In this document: positions 1 through 7,956 of the stretch, piece after piece
Layout: each line of letters opens with the position of its first letter
Numbering within the stretch: the stretch's first letter is position 1
Notes under the pieces: generated by a model
Database searches by the model: none
Told to the model about the DNA's origin: nothing
Seen by the model: the letters and a program-made list of their open reading frames with translations, nothing else
Made by a program: the position numbers and the translations under genes
NCBI GenBank assembly: GCA_023422115.1
Contig: JAEZSA010000127.1
Location: forward strand, 1 to 15,035
Direction of reading: 5' to 3'
From: Bacillota bacterium
Lineage (GTDB): Bacteria > Bacillota_I > Bacilli_A > ML615J-28 > CAG-698
DNA length: 15,035 nucleotides

Positions 1-1499
1 GTATCAATGAGTGCTGTACACTCAGAAAAAGGACTGTGCACGAAAATAGCTTCCCCATTTGCTAAATCAAGAAAGCTTACCTCACCTTGAATGTTGAAAA
101 CAGGAGCATATCGCAAACAGAAAAGAAACAAGAAAAAGAAAGAAAGAATTGTCTTTCGATAACAACATTTTTTAAAGCAATAGAGGATTCCAACAATGAA
201 TAAATAGAAAACGATTATTTGCCAATTTTCAAAATGAGGAAATGGAAACCTAATATTAATGTACTTACCACTAATAATGATTAATTTTTCAAAAACTACA
301 AGGACATATTGATAAATTTCTGCTAGAAAAGGAACAATAAAAACAATTAAAGTAAAAGGAAGAATGAAACAAGAAAAAAAGGCAATGTAAATAACATTAA
401 GAAAAGGAGATAAAAGATTAATTTGATAGTTGAAATTGATGATTAGAGGAAAAGTAATCACTATGGCAATCGAAGATATTATGAAAACTTGATACTGGTT
501 TTGATATTTCTTCAACAATGGAGATACTAAAATGATCGTAAAAGCCATAAGAAAACTTAACACAAAACCTAAATTATAGATGTAATATGGATTAATAAGT
601 AGCAAAATAACAAAAACGAGCGAAATAACATCTATAGATTTTAAACCAAATTTTCCTTTTTTATTTATTAAATTACCAAAGTATAATAAACAAGCTCGTA
701 AAATGGACGCCCTAAAGCCAGTTACTATTAAGTAAAGACTTAATAAAATAATTGTAATAATCGTTGTTGTTCTTTCAGTTCCTTTTAAAAAAGACAAGAT
801 TTGCTTTATAATGATTACTAACAAACCAATATGCAATCCCGAAACAGCAAACAGATGACTAATTCCATTGATTTGTAGTCCTTCAGCAAATTCTTCTGTA
901 AATTGACCATCGTCTCCTAAAATGATTGCTTTAATAAAAGTCTGCGTTTTATTGGGAAAATAAGAAATGTATTGATTTACTGCAAATCCAATCCCACTCA
1001 AAGAAAATTGATGTTTGATTACACTAATTTGCTCACTAAGTAATACTTGATTGATCTTTTGTTGGCTCAAATATTTAAGATAATTGAATCCATTCTCTAG
1101 TCTTTGGCCACTGACATCTAAACTAGTCCCTTTGATTAAAACTTCATCTCCGGGTTTCAAAGGAAAAAAATCATAATCATACACTATTTTTTTATAATAG
1201 TTGTTTCGAATAATAAGTTTATTGTATTCTTCTTTCTCTTCTATCACAATAATTGTTCCTTTTATTTCATTTGCTTTTATAAAGTTATAATTTTCTTTTA
1301 TCAGAAAAAAATGAATTGAAAAAGACATAAAAACTATAATGAGAATCAGAAATATTTTCTTGCTTTTACAATAGCAATAAGTACAATATAGAATCACTAA
1401 AGGAAAAGTAAATAAATGATTGATGAAAATTATAAACAAAAACAAAGCAAAAGCAACAACAAAGTAATTATTGATTAATTCTCTATAAACATATGTCAT
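1..1499 (-). CDS. comEC: ComEC/Rec2 DNA-uptake channel, partial (C-terminus off left edge)
   Basis: Inner-membrane channel that takes up single-stranded DNA during natural transformation. I translated the minus strand codon by codon from the ATG at 1499-1497 to the window edge: 499 codons, no stop or frameshift. An N-terminal pair of hydrophobic segments (about 10-60) is followed by a soluble OB-like region (about 60-200) and then by a long polytopic competence domain. That domain carries the family motifs AVSGLHIG (218-225) and GFRASILRA (261-269). From about residue 475 a metallo-beta-lactamase-like domain begins (FLDLANGEAIF). Usual family length is about 700-770 aa, so roughly 250 residues lie outside. 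The start overlaps the end of comEA by 17 bp, which suggests translational coupling; the ribosome site there is weak. The MBL entry motif reads DLANGE where DVGQGD is usual. Identification is secure. Confidence 0.93.
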   Translation of the reverse strand, partial: MTYVYRELINNYFVVAFALFLFIIFINHLFTFPLVILYCTYCYCKSKKIFLILIIVFMSFSIHFFLIKENYNFIKANEIKGTIIVIEEKEEYNKLIIRNNYYKKIVYDYDFFPLKPGDEVLIKGTSLDVSGQRLENGFNYLKYLSQQKINQVLLSEQISVIKHQFSLSGIGFAVNQYISYFPNKTQTFIKAIILGDDGQFTEEFAEGLQINGISHLFAVSGLHIGLLVIIIKQILSFLKGTERTTTIITIILLSLYLIVTGFRASILRACLLYFGNLINKKGKFGLKSIDVISLVFVILLLINPYYIYNLGFVLSFLMAFTIILVSPLLKKYQNQYQVFIISSIAIVITFPLIINFNYQINLLSPFLNVIYIAFFSCFILPFTLIVFIVPFLAEIYQYVLVVFEKLIIISGKYINIRFPFPHFENWQIIVFYLFIVGILYCFKKCCYRKTILSFFFLFLFCLRYAPVFNIQGEVSFLDLANGEAIFVHSPFSECTALID

Positions 1500-2010
1500 C
1501 TTTAATCTGTTCAAAAATCGCAGCAGATATCCCCTTAACATTCATAATCTCCTCAATAGTTTTAAAATTTCCCTTCGTTTCACGATACTCAATAATTCTT
1601 TCAGCGATTGCTGGACCAATTCGAGGAAGTTTTTGTAGTTGCTCTAGAGTCGCTGTATTAATTGATATTTTCTTTTGAAATTCTTCAACAACCAAACTTG
1701 GAATAGTTAACATCATTCCATCAGTAATCTTTTCTGCCAAATTGATATCTTTTAAACTAGCATTTTCTGTTGTCCCTCCTGCTAAACATATGGCATCATG
1801 AATTCTCTTATCTTTGTCTATCAAATATAATCCTGGATATCTCACCTCTCCTTTAATATAAATAACATATTGTATTGCTGTTATTTGTATATTATCATTA
1901 TCTTTATTTTCTTCTATTGGTATTTCTGTTTGATTTGTCCAATAAATTCCCAAACAAATCAAAAGCAAAAGAATAACGATGATTATTATCGTTTTTTTCT
2001 TTTTATTCAT
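1483..2010 (-). CDS. comEA: ComEA competence DNA receptor (SLBB plus helix-hairpin-helix)
   Basis: Membrane-anchored double-stranded DNA receptor that passes DNA to ComEC. I chose the ATG at 2010-2008 (175 aa). GAGGTG lies six bases before it, whereas the in-frame ATG at 2028 has no ribosome site and would lie upstream of the likely transcription start. A lysine-rich N-terminus precedes one membrane helix (about residues 7-24). A linker leads to an SLBB domain (about 48-103, with KGEVRYPGLY and AICLAGGT). A C-terminal ComEA helix-hairpin-helix module follows (about 116-175), with INTATLEQLQKLPRIGPAIA and NVKGISAAIFEQI. Length and domain order are those of Gram-positive ComEA. It is the first gene of a comEA-comEC unit and is divergent from pcp; no ComEB is present between them. 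Confidence 0.96.
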   Translation of the reverse strand: MNKKKKTIIIIVILLLLICLGIYWTNQTEIPIEENKDNDNIQITAIQYVIYIKGEVRYPGLYLIDKDKRIHDAICLAGGTTENASLKDINLAEKITDGMMLTIPSLVVEEFQKKISINTATLEQLQKLPRIGPAIAERIIEYRETKGNFKTIEEIMNVKGISAAIFEQIKDDICL

Positions 2011-2028
2011 CCTCATCACCTCAACCAT

Positions 2029-2037
2029 ATATTAGCA
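2029..2037 (-). promoter_or_regulatory. possible extended -10 for comEA
   Basis: On the minus strand TGC-TAATAT (TAATAT at 2034-2029, 4/6 to consensus, with an upstream TG) lies about 19 bp before the chosen comEA start. No recognisable -35 was found in the A/T-only DNA upstream. If real, transcription would start near 2022, inside the region read as codons if the upstream ATG were used. That agrees with starting at 2010. Weak evidence. Confidence 0.28.
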
Positions 2038-2045
2038 TTTTTTTA

Positions 2046-2074
2046 TTGTTATTATTTTTTTTGTGTAATATAAT
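2046..2074 (+). promoter_or_regulatory. sigma-A-type promoter of pcp
   Basis: TTGTTA (2046-2051, 4/6) is separated by 17 bp from a perfect TATAAT (2069-2074). It lies 19 bp upstream of the pcp start codon, leaving a short leader with AAAGGTG six bases before ATG. Confidence 0.72.
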
Positions 2075-2092
2075 GAAGGAAAGGTGAAACTC

Positions 2093-2692
2093 ATGAACAA
2101 ACTAATCATCACTGCTTTCGAACCATTTGGTATCATCCCTACAAATTCATCGTTAGAAGTCTTAAAGGCGCTTTCTGATGAGTTCCAAAAAATAGTTCTT
2201 CCCGTCTCTTATGAGAAATGCGAAGATATCATTAAAAAAATACTGTTAGAACAGCAACCTGATTACTTATTGCTATTGGGTCAAGCACAAAATCGTCGTA
2301 CTATTGCATTAGAACAAATAGCAATCAATTACATCAATACCCCCACTCGAGATAATGATGGAAAATTCTATTTAAATCATCTGATTAAAGCAGATGGAAA
2401 TCATGGTTATTTTAATACCATTCATGCTGATAAGATTGTTGAAGAATTAGCTCTAAATCATCCTATACATCTATCTTATTCTGCTGGTGTTTATGTTTGT
2501 AATTATACATTCTATCTCGCTTTATATTATATTAATAAATACCATTTACCAACAAAAGTTGGCTTTATTCATTATCCTTTGTATCTAAACCAAATGGAAG
2601 GAGAGTCTTCTATCATAGAATTAAGTACAATGATAAATACAACAAATCAAATCATTCAATTACTATTCGAAAAAAAAGAGTCTAGTTATTAA
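2093..2692 (+). CDS. pcp: pyroglutamyl-peptidase I (pyrrolidone-carboxylate peptidase)
   Basis: Cytoplasmic cysteine peptidase (family C15) that removes N-terminal pyroglutamate from peptides. The ATG at 2093 is preceded by AAAGGTG at ideal spacing; the GTG at 2084 is part of that ribosome site. The product has 199 aa, close to the usual 200-215. The N-terminal motif TAFEPFG (7-13) matches the family's TGFDPFG. The catalytic triad is visible: Glu74 in LEQIAIN, Cys136 in SAGVYVCN and His160 in GFIHYP. The loop around GQAQNRR (63-69) departs from the common GQAGGR. It is the only plus-strand gene in the first 14.6 kb, with its own promoter and a terminator hairpin overlapping its stop codon, so it is probably expressed alone for peptide salvage. 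Confidence in function is high. Confidence 0.95.
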   Translation: MNKLIITAFEPFGIIPTNSSLEVLKALSDEFQKIVLPVSYEKCEDIIKKILLEQQPDYLLLLGQAQNRRTIALEQIAINYINTPTRDNDGKFYLNHLIKADGNHGYFNTIHADKIVEELALNHPIHLSYSAGVYVCNYTFYLALYYINKYHLPTKVGFIHYPLYLNQMEGESSIIELSTMINTTNQIIQLLFEKKESSY

Positions 2693-2707
2693 CTAGACTC
2701 GCTTTTT
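2670..2707. terminator. bidirectional intrinsic terminator between pcp and the ABC permease
   Basis: A perfect 10-bp stem (GAGTCTAGTT, 2678-2687, with AACTAGACTC, 2691-2700) encloses a 3-nt loop. A GC followed by a T-run lies on the plus side (2703-2707) and eight A at 2670-2677 give a T-run on the minus strand. The pcp stop codon TAA (2690-2692) lies in the loop and first base pairs of the right arm. It can end both convergent transcripts. Confidence 0.9.
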
Positions 2708-3557
2708 ATTTTTTCTTTGTGGATAATTTTAGTACTGATAAGAACAAGAAGACTACCCCCGTGATGGCAACAATTAGAATACTTGCAACCGTTGATACTT
2801 CTTTATCGCCAATATTATAGATTACTCCCATTAGTTCTTTAAAGCCAGTCACAGCTTCTTCTGGTGCTCCAGCAAAAGAACTAGTCATCGGTTCTTGCAT
2901 CATGACCTGCCTAAACAAAGCAGCAGAATGCGATGGAGGGAATAGTTTAACGACCCATTGTACCGCTTCAGGAAGATTTCCGATTGGTAAGTAAATTCCT
3001 GTTAGAAAACCGATAATCGTACCAATAATCGTGCTGGCTGTAGAAAAAGCATTGTTGCTTTTAAAGAACAGAACGATAAATAACATAATTGCAGTATTCG
3101 TAAAAGTAGAAAGTACTAATATCCCCAATACTTTCACCAATACTAATAAACTCATCAGTTTCCCGCCATTAATTAGAATATACACTTCTAATATTGCAAG
3201 TGTAATGATACTTATAATCATTCCAATCAAAAAGGCACTAAGAATATAACCACCTACAATGCTACTTCTTTTTAATGGCGATGCAATAAAATCCTTTTCG
3301 ATTTTTCTCGTTTTATCTTCTACCATTGTACCAAAGGCACCCATAGTTGTTGTTACAGAGACAACTGCCATTAAACCAGATGCTATCCAGCTATCCATTA
3401 AAAATCTTGCTCCTTCAAACTCTAAACTTCCAGTCCATACATCCCCTAAAAACAAGGCATATAAACCAACAATAATGAAAACGGCAAGAAGAGAAAAGAA
3501 AACAGAAGTTCGATCTTTAAAAAACACCAATAGATTTCGTTTTGAAAAAGCTATCAT
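2706..3557 (-). CDS. ABC-2 type exporter permease
   Basis: Membrane subunit of a two-gene ABC exporter. The 283 aa contain six predicted membrane segments (about 18-38, 57-77, 101-129, 137-165, 171-192 and 256-276). The order and the amphipathic N-terminus (FSKRNLLVFFKDRTS) fit the ABC-2 family of drug, lipid or antibiotic-resistance exporters (DrrB/YadH-like). About 50 residues between segments 5 and 6 form an extracellular loop. The ATG overlaps the ATPase stop codon in ATGA, and AAGGAG lies eight bases upstream inside the ATPase gene, so the two are translated together. It is the last gene of the minus-strand unit and ends at the shared terminator. Substrate cannot be told from sequence. 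Confidence 0.9.
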   Translation of the reverse strand: MIAFSKRNLLVFFKDRTSVFFSLLAVFIIVGLYALFLGDVWTGSLEFEGARFLMDSWIASGLMAVVSVTTTMGAFGTMVEDKTRKIEKDFIASPLKRSSIVGGYILSAFLIGMIISIITLAILEVYILINGGKLMSLLVLVKVLGILVLSTFTNTAIMLFIVLFFKSNNAFSTASTIIGTIIGFLTGIYLPIGNLPEAVQWVVKLFPPSHSAALFRQVMMQEPMTSSFAGAPEEAVTGFKELMGVIYNIGDKEVSTVASILIVAITGVVFLFLSVLKLSTKKK

Positions 3558-4471
3558 TCTCTTATCTCCTTTCCTGTAATACCAATAAAAGCATCATCCA
3601 TAGTTCCACGGATTACTTCAAAGCCAGAAATGTCAGCCCGGCATTTGTCTATAATACTAAGAGACTCTAACGTGTTTCCTATTTTAACAATTAATTGATT
3701 TGCAATTTTCTCGTATTCAATTTCATTATTTAATAATACATCTTCTATTTTTTCAATATTCTTACTAGAAAGGATTAATTTATCACAAGCATAAGTCTCT
3801 TTTAATTCCGCAGGAGTTCCTTTTGCTGCGATTAATCCATCATCAATCACAATAACAAAATCAGCATTCGCTGCTTCTTCCATATAATGAGTCGTTAAGA
3901 ATATTGTCATCTTTGTCTTTTTTTGTAAGGTGCTAATGGTTTCCCAAATCATTTTTCTTGTTTGTGGATCAAGCCCTGTTGTTGGCTCATCTAAAAATAA
4001 AATTTTTGGAGTATTAATTAAAGCTCGTGCAATATCACAACGACGTCTTTGCCCACCAGATAAATTCTTGTATTGACGTTTTAATAAATCTTTAATTTCA
4101 GTAATTTCTGCAACATATTCAATTGCTTGTTTTAATTCATTTCCTTTTAAACCGTAAAATGCTCCTCTTGTTTGTAAATTTTCTTCAATTGTCAACAAAT
4201 TGTCTAGCAATCCATCTTGAAAAACTGCTCCAATAATAGACCTGATTACATCGTCTTTCTCTCCAAGTTTATTTCCATAAACCCAAATATCGCCTTCATC
4301 TTGCTTCAAAAACGTACAAATAATATCAATCGTTGTTGATTTTCCTGCACCATTAGGGCCTAAAAAAGCAAATACTTTACCTTTTTCTACATAAAAGTCA
4401 ATTCCTTTGACTGCATGAATATTTCCGTAGAACTTATGAAGGCCCTTCACTTCAATTACTTTTTCTTCCAA
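3554..4471 (-). CDS. ABC exporter ATP-binding protein (TTG start)
   Basis: ATPase that powers the adjacent permease. All ABC motifs are present: Walker A GPNGAGKST (38-46), Q-loop VFQDG (83-87), signature LSGGQ (137-141), Walker B ILFLDE (157-162), D-loop GLD (166-168) and switch His195 in TTHYMEEA. A C-terminal extension of about 90 residues (from about 215) is typical of the DrrA/NatA-like group. The start codon is TTG at 4471-4469: there is no nearby in-frame ATG before the conserved N-terminus, and AAAAAGGAG stands eight bases upstream. It lies 40 bp after recD2 with no terminator between them, and overlaps the permease gene by 4 bp. The TGA stop supports the standard genetic code. Likely an export pump; substrate unknown. 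Confidence 0.93.
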   Translation of the reverse strand: MEEKVIEVKGLHKFYGNIHAVKGIDFYVEKGKVFAFLGPNGAGKSTTIDIICTFLKQDEGDIWVYGNKLGEKDDVIRSIIGAVFQDGLLDNLLTIEENLQTRGAFYGLKGNELKQAIEYVAEITEIKDLLKRQYKNLSGGQRRRCDIARALINTPKILFLDEPTTGLDPQTRKMIWETISTLQKKTKMTIFLTTHYMEEAANADFVIVIDDGLIAAKGTPAELKETYACDKLILSSKNIEKIEDVLLNNEIEYEKIANQLIVKIGNTLESLSIIDKCRADISGFEVIRGTMDDAFIGITGKEIRE

Positions 4472-4511
4472 TTTTTGTTCTCCTTTTTAAATTGTATCTA
4501 TTTAAATTCTA

Positions 4512-6812
4512 TTACATAAAATCATAAGGAGAAACTTCTTCTTCCTGAGGAAGGTTCTCACATGTTTCAATATTTTCTTGATAAGTTCCAGAAAATATTT
4601 GCTTGATTTTACGAATCAATTTTGTTTTTCGATGGCTTTCAATCCCTTGAATTCCCCGACTAATTGCTTCAACATTTCCTAACATAATTAAGTACTTTTT
4701 CGCTCTGGTAACTGCTGTATAGATTAATTTTCGCTTCAACATCACATAATATTTCAATGTGAAGGGAACCACCACTAAATCAAATTCACTTCCTTGTGCT
4801 TTGTGAATCGATATGGCATAAGCATGAGTTAGATCCTCTAATTCTTCTTTCTTGTAGCTAACCAATCCATGATCAAACATGACAGTTAATCCTATAATGG
4901 ATTTTCCATCAAAATCAAAAGAATATACCATACCAATGTCACCATTCATCACTTGCTTTTCGCTACGATTAACCAATTGTATCACTTTATCATTAATTCT
5001 AAATCTGCGAGTCAAATGCTTTAATTCAACATCTTTAAACGGATTAAAGTATTCTTGCATTTTTTCATTTAAAGCATTAATCCCTAGTTCTCCACGATAA
5101 AGTGGAATTAGTACTTGAACATCTCGAATCATATCCATTCCTTTTGCTATTGCTTGATCAACCACTTTTATCACATTTTCAAGGATATTCACATCTTCTA
5201 ATGGGATAAAATTACGATCATGCTGTTTCTCCAACAAGGTTTCAGGAAGAAAGCCATTGTTAATTGCATGAGCAAAATGAATGATAGTAGAATCTTCTGC
5301 TTGCCGATGAATTTTATCAAGTACAATCGTAGTAATTTCTTTGGTTGCAATTAAATTTTGTAATACCTCTCCTGGTCCTACAGAAGGAAGCTGATCAACA
5401 TCTCCTACCATAACCACTTTTGTTCCTGGATATAAACTAGCGAGCAGCCTTGACATCAATAAAACATCAACCATAGAAACTTCATCAATGATAACAAGTT
5501 TAGCACTAATCGGATTTTCTGGTCCATAGCGAAAAACTCCATGACCTTCATATCCTAAAAAGCGATGAATTGTTTGTGCTGTTTCATGTTTGGTGACTTC
5601 TTTTAAGCGTTTTGCCGCTCTTCCTGTTGGTGCAAGTAAAGCAACTTGATCACGAATGGATTCGTCATTGAATAACTCAACATACGCTTCAATAATTCCT
5701 TTTATAATTGTTGACTTTCCTGTTCCTGGACCTCCGGTAACAATCATAATGTTTTCTCTTAAAGCACATTTAATCGCTTGAAGTTGACGTTCTCCATAGG
5801 TTATCGTTAGCTTATTGGTTACTTTTGCTAGTGCCTGATCTATTTGATTCAAATCATATCCATAATCAAAATCTTCTTGTAATAAACTAACAATTTTTTG
5901 TGCCAACAATCCTTCTGCTAGATAAACACTAGCATCAAAAATGTTTTTCTCATCATCAATATATATTTTCTTTTCTACTTTTAGATTTTGTAAGGCATCG
6001 ATAAAGATTTCAGGGGTTAAAATATCTTCCTCTTTGTTTAATTCGTTGATACATCTAGAATAAAGATCTTCATACTCAACATAGGTATCCCCATTACTAT
6101 ATGTAATTGCTTTTAGTAGATATCGAATTAAAGCACTGATACGGATAATATCATTTTTCTTAATTCCATTTTCAAGCGCTATTTTATCACACTTAAGAAA
6201 ACCATACCCTTCAACCAAATCCATTAATCGATACGGATTCTCTTTGATAATTGTAATGACCTGGTCTCCCAATAGTTTCATTAATTTTAAACTCATTTGC
6301 ATGGTGATGCCCAAGTTCAACAATTCCAGTGTTATTTTTTTCTTATTTCTATTTTCAATCAAAGAATCATAGATAATCGTCTTTTTCCAATCTTCTAACC
6401 CTTCGACTTTATCTAAAGCCTGTTTATCTTTTTCTATTTGATCAAGACAATCACTTCCGAGCGTTTCAAATATCTTCGTTGCGGTAATCTTGCCTATTTT
6501 AGGAAAGAAATCACTCGATAAATAGGTAATTACTCCCGCAAGGGTCTCTTCACCCCGACGAGAAAATTCTTTAGCCTTGAATTGAATCCCATAAGTAGTG
6601 GTAATGAATTCTCCATTAAAATCATATTCTTCATTAATTAAAGGTTTTCGATCAAAATTACAGACCACTGTTAAAATATTAGAAAACAATTTGGCACGAT
6701 ATTTTGCTATTTTATTATCTAAATAATTTAATTTAATCTTAATAATACCATATCCATTTTCTTCATTGAAATAGGTGATTTTATTAACGCTGCCATAAAT
6801 ACTTTCTAACAT
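4512..6812 (-). CDS. recD2: RecD2 5'-3' DNA helicase (SF1B, RecD/TraA family)
   Basis: ATP-dependent 5'-3' DNA helicase of bacteria lacking RecBC, acting in repair and at replication forks. The 766 aa span is normal for RecD2. The N-terminal domain (MLESIYGSVNKITYFNEENG) and a helix-hairpin-helix-containing region up to about 240 precede the motor. Motor motifs: Walker A GGPGTGKST (360-368), motif Ia APTGRAAKRL (394-403), Walker B IIDEVSMV (441-448), motif III VGDVDQLPSVGPG (469-481), motif V ISIHKAQGSEFD (667-678) and motif VI YTAVTRAKK (698-706). The start ATG has GAGG seven bases upstream, overlapping the mnmA stop region; the gap to mnmA is 9 bp, so they are co-transcribed. No sign of damage. 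No recB or recC is in the window. Confidence 0.96.
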   Translation of the reverse strand: MLESIYGSVNKITYFNEENGYGIIKIKLNYLDNKIAKYRAKLFSNILTVVCNFDRKPLINEEYDFNGEFITTTYGIQFKAKEFSRRGEETLAGVITYLSSDFFPKIGKITATKIFETLGSDCLDQIEKDKQALDKVEGLEDWKKTIIYDSLIENRNKKKITLELLNLGITMQMSLKLMKLLGDQVITIIKENPYRLMDLVEGYGFLKCDKIALENGIKKNDIIRISALIRYLLKAITYSNGDTYVEYEDLYSRCINELNKEEDILTPEIFIDALQNLKVEKKIYIDDEKNIFDASVYLAEGLLAQKIVSLLQEDFDYGYDLNQIDQALAKVTNKLTITYGERQLQAIKCALRENIMIVTGGPGTGKSTIIKGIIEAYVELFNDESIRDQVALLAPTGRAAKRLKEVTKHETAQTIHRFLGYEGHGVFRYGPENPISAKLVIIDEVSMVDVLLMSRLLASLYPGTKVVMVGDVDQLPSVGPGEVLQNLIATKEITTIVLDKIHRQAEDSTIIHFAHAINNGFLPETLLEKQHDRNFIPLEDVNILENVIKVVDQAIAKGMDMIRDVQVLIPLYRGELGINALNEKMQEYFNPFKDVELKHLTRRFRINDKVIQLVNRSEKQVMNGDIGMVYSFDFDGKSIIGLTVMFDHGLVSYKKEELEDLTHAYAISIHKAQGSEFDLVVVPFTLKYYVMLKRKLIYTAVTRAKKYLIMLGNVEAISRGIQGIESHRKTKLIRKIKQIFSGTYQENIETCENLPQEEEVSPYDFM

Positions 6813-6821
6813 AACAATCCT

Positions 6822-7949
6822 CTAATAGTTTCTTTTATCTTGGTTCATATATACTTCGTCAATCGTTCCTCCACCCAACAAGCGTTCACCATCGTAAAAT
6901 ACTGCTGCCTGTCCTGGAGTTACTGCTTTCGCTTTTTCTGGATAGTTTACTTCAAGTTGATCAATCCCTATTTTTTTGACAACGACTTGATAGTCTACCC
7001 CACGATAGCGGAATTTTGCTGTACAATGTAGTTCGCCCATTATTTCAGGACCAATCCAGTTTATTTTACTAACAATTGCTTTATTTGAATACAAGTATTC
7101 TTGATTTTCACCACGACCTACCAGTAAAACATTTCGTTTTGGATCCTTTCCTAAGACAAACCAGGCATTTCCAGCACCACCCAATCCCAACCCTTTTCGT
7201 TGGCCAATGGTATAGTACATGATTCCATCATGTTGCCCTACTACTTCACCATCCAAAGTTTCAATATTACCAGGAATGGCAGGCAAATAGTTCTTCAAAA
7301 ACAATTTAAAATTACGTTCTCCAATAAAGCATACTCCTGTAGAGTCCTTTTTACCAGCAATATCAAGATTATATTTTTTCGCGAGTTCTCTCACTTCGGG
7401 TTTTGTCATTTCCCCAATCGGAAATAATGTTTTTCCAATTTGTTCTTTTGTTAATTGGCAAAGAAAATAACTTTGATCTTTATTGCGATCTAGCCCTCGT
7501 AGTAATTGTACTTCAGGAGTGTGAACCGAGCGAGCATAATGCCCCATTGCAATGTAATCAAACCCCATGGTCATTGCTTTTTCCAAAAAAGCTTTGAATT
7601 TAATCTCCTTGTTGCACAAAATGTCAGGATTAGGAGTTCGGTTAGCCCTATATTCTTCCAAAAAATACGAAAACACTTTTTGCCAATATTCATCAACGAA
7701 ATCAATTCGATGTAATTTTACATGGAGTTTTTCTGCAACTTTCATGGCATCTAAGTAATCGACCTCTTGAGGACAAACATCATCAAAAGTATGGGGATTT
7801 CCTAAAATATCATTATTTAACGAAGAGTCCCAATTACGCATAAACATGGCTTCCACTTCATAACCCAATTCTTGAAGTTTAATAATGCTTACCGCAGAAT
7901 CGACTCCACCACTTAAGCCAACTACCACTCTTTTCTTTTTTTGATTCAT
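6822..7949 (-). CDS. mnmA: tRNA-specific 2-thiouridylase MnmA
   Basis: Transfers sulfur to C2 of the wobble uridine in tRNA(Lys), tRNA(Glu) and tRNA(Gln), using ATP and a persulfide relay. The 375 aa are full length. Visible are the PP-loop GLSGGVDSA (11-19), the catalytic Cys112 in LCNKEIKF, GHYA (136-139), KDQSYFLCQL (157-166) and the second catalytic Cys207 in DSTGVCFIG. The C-terminal beta-barrel follows from about residue 290. The segment after MRNWDSS (about 41-62) is the longer insertion variant seen in some low-GC Gram-positives. The ATG is preceded by AGGTG and lies 7 bp after the uvrB stop; recD2 starts 9 bp downstream. The mnmA-recD2 order is common in Firmicutes, while direct linkage to uvrB is less usual. 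Confidence 0.97.
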   Translation of the reverse strand: MNQKKKRVVVGLSGGVDSAVSIIKLQELGYEVEAMFMRNWDSSLNNDILGNPHTFDDVCPQEVDYLDAMKVAEKLHVKLHRIDFVDEYWQKVFSYFLEEYRANRTPNPDILCNKEIKFKAFLEKAMTMGFDYIAMGHYARSVHTPEVQLLRGLDRNKDQSYFLCQLTKEQIGKTLFPIGEMTKPEVRELAKKYNLDIAGKKDSTGVCFIGERNFKLFLKNYLPAIPGNIETLDGEVVGQHDGIMYYTIGQRKGLGLGGAGNAWFVLGKDPKRNVLLVGRGENQEYLYSNKAIVSKINWIGPEIMGELHCTAKFRYRGVDYQVVVKKIGIDQLEVNYPEKAKAVTPGQAAVFYDGERLLGGGTIDEVYMNQDKRNY

Positions 7950-7956
7950 ATTTCAC

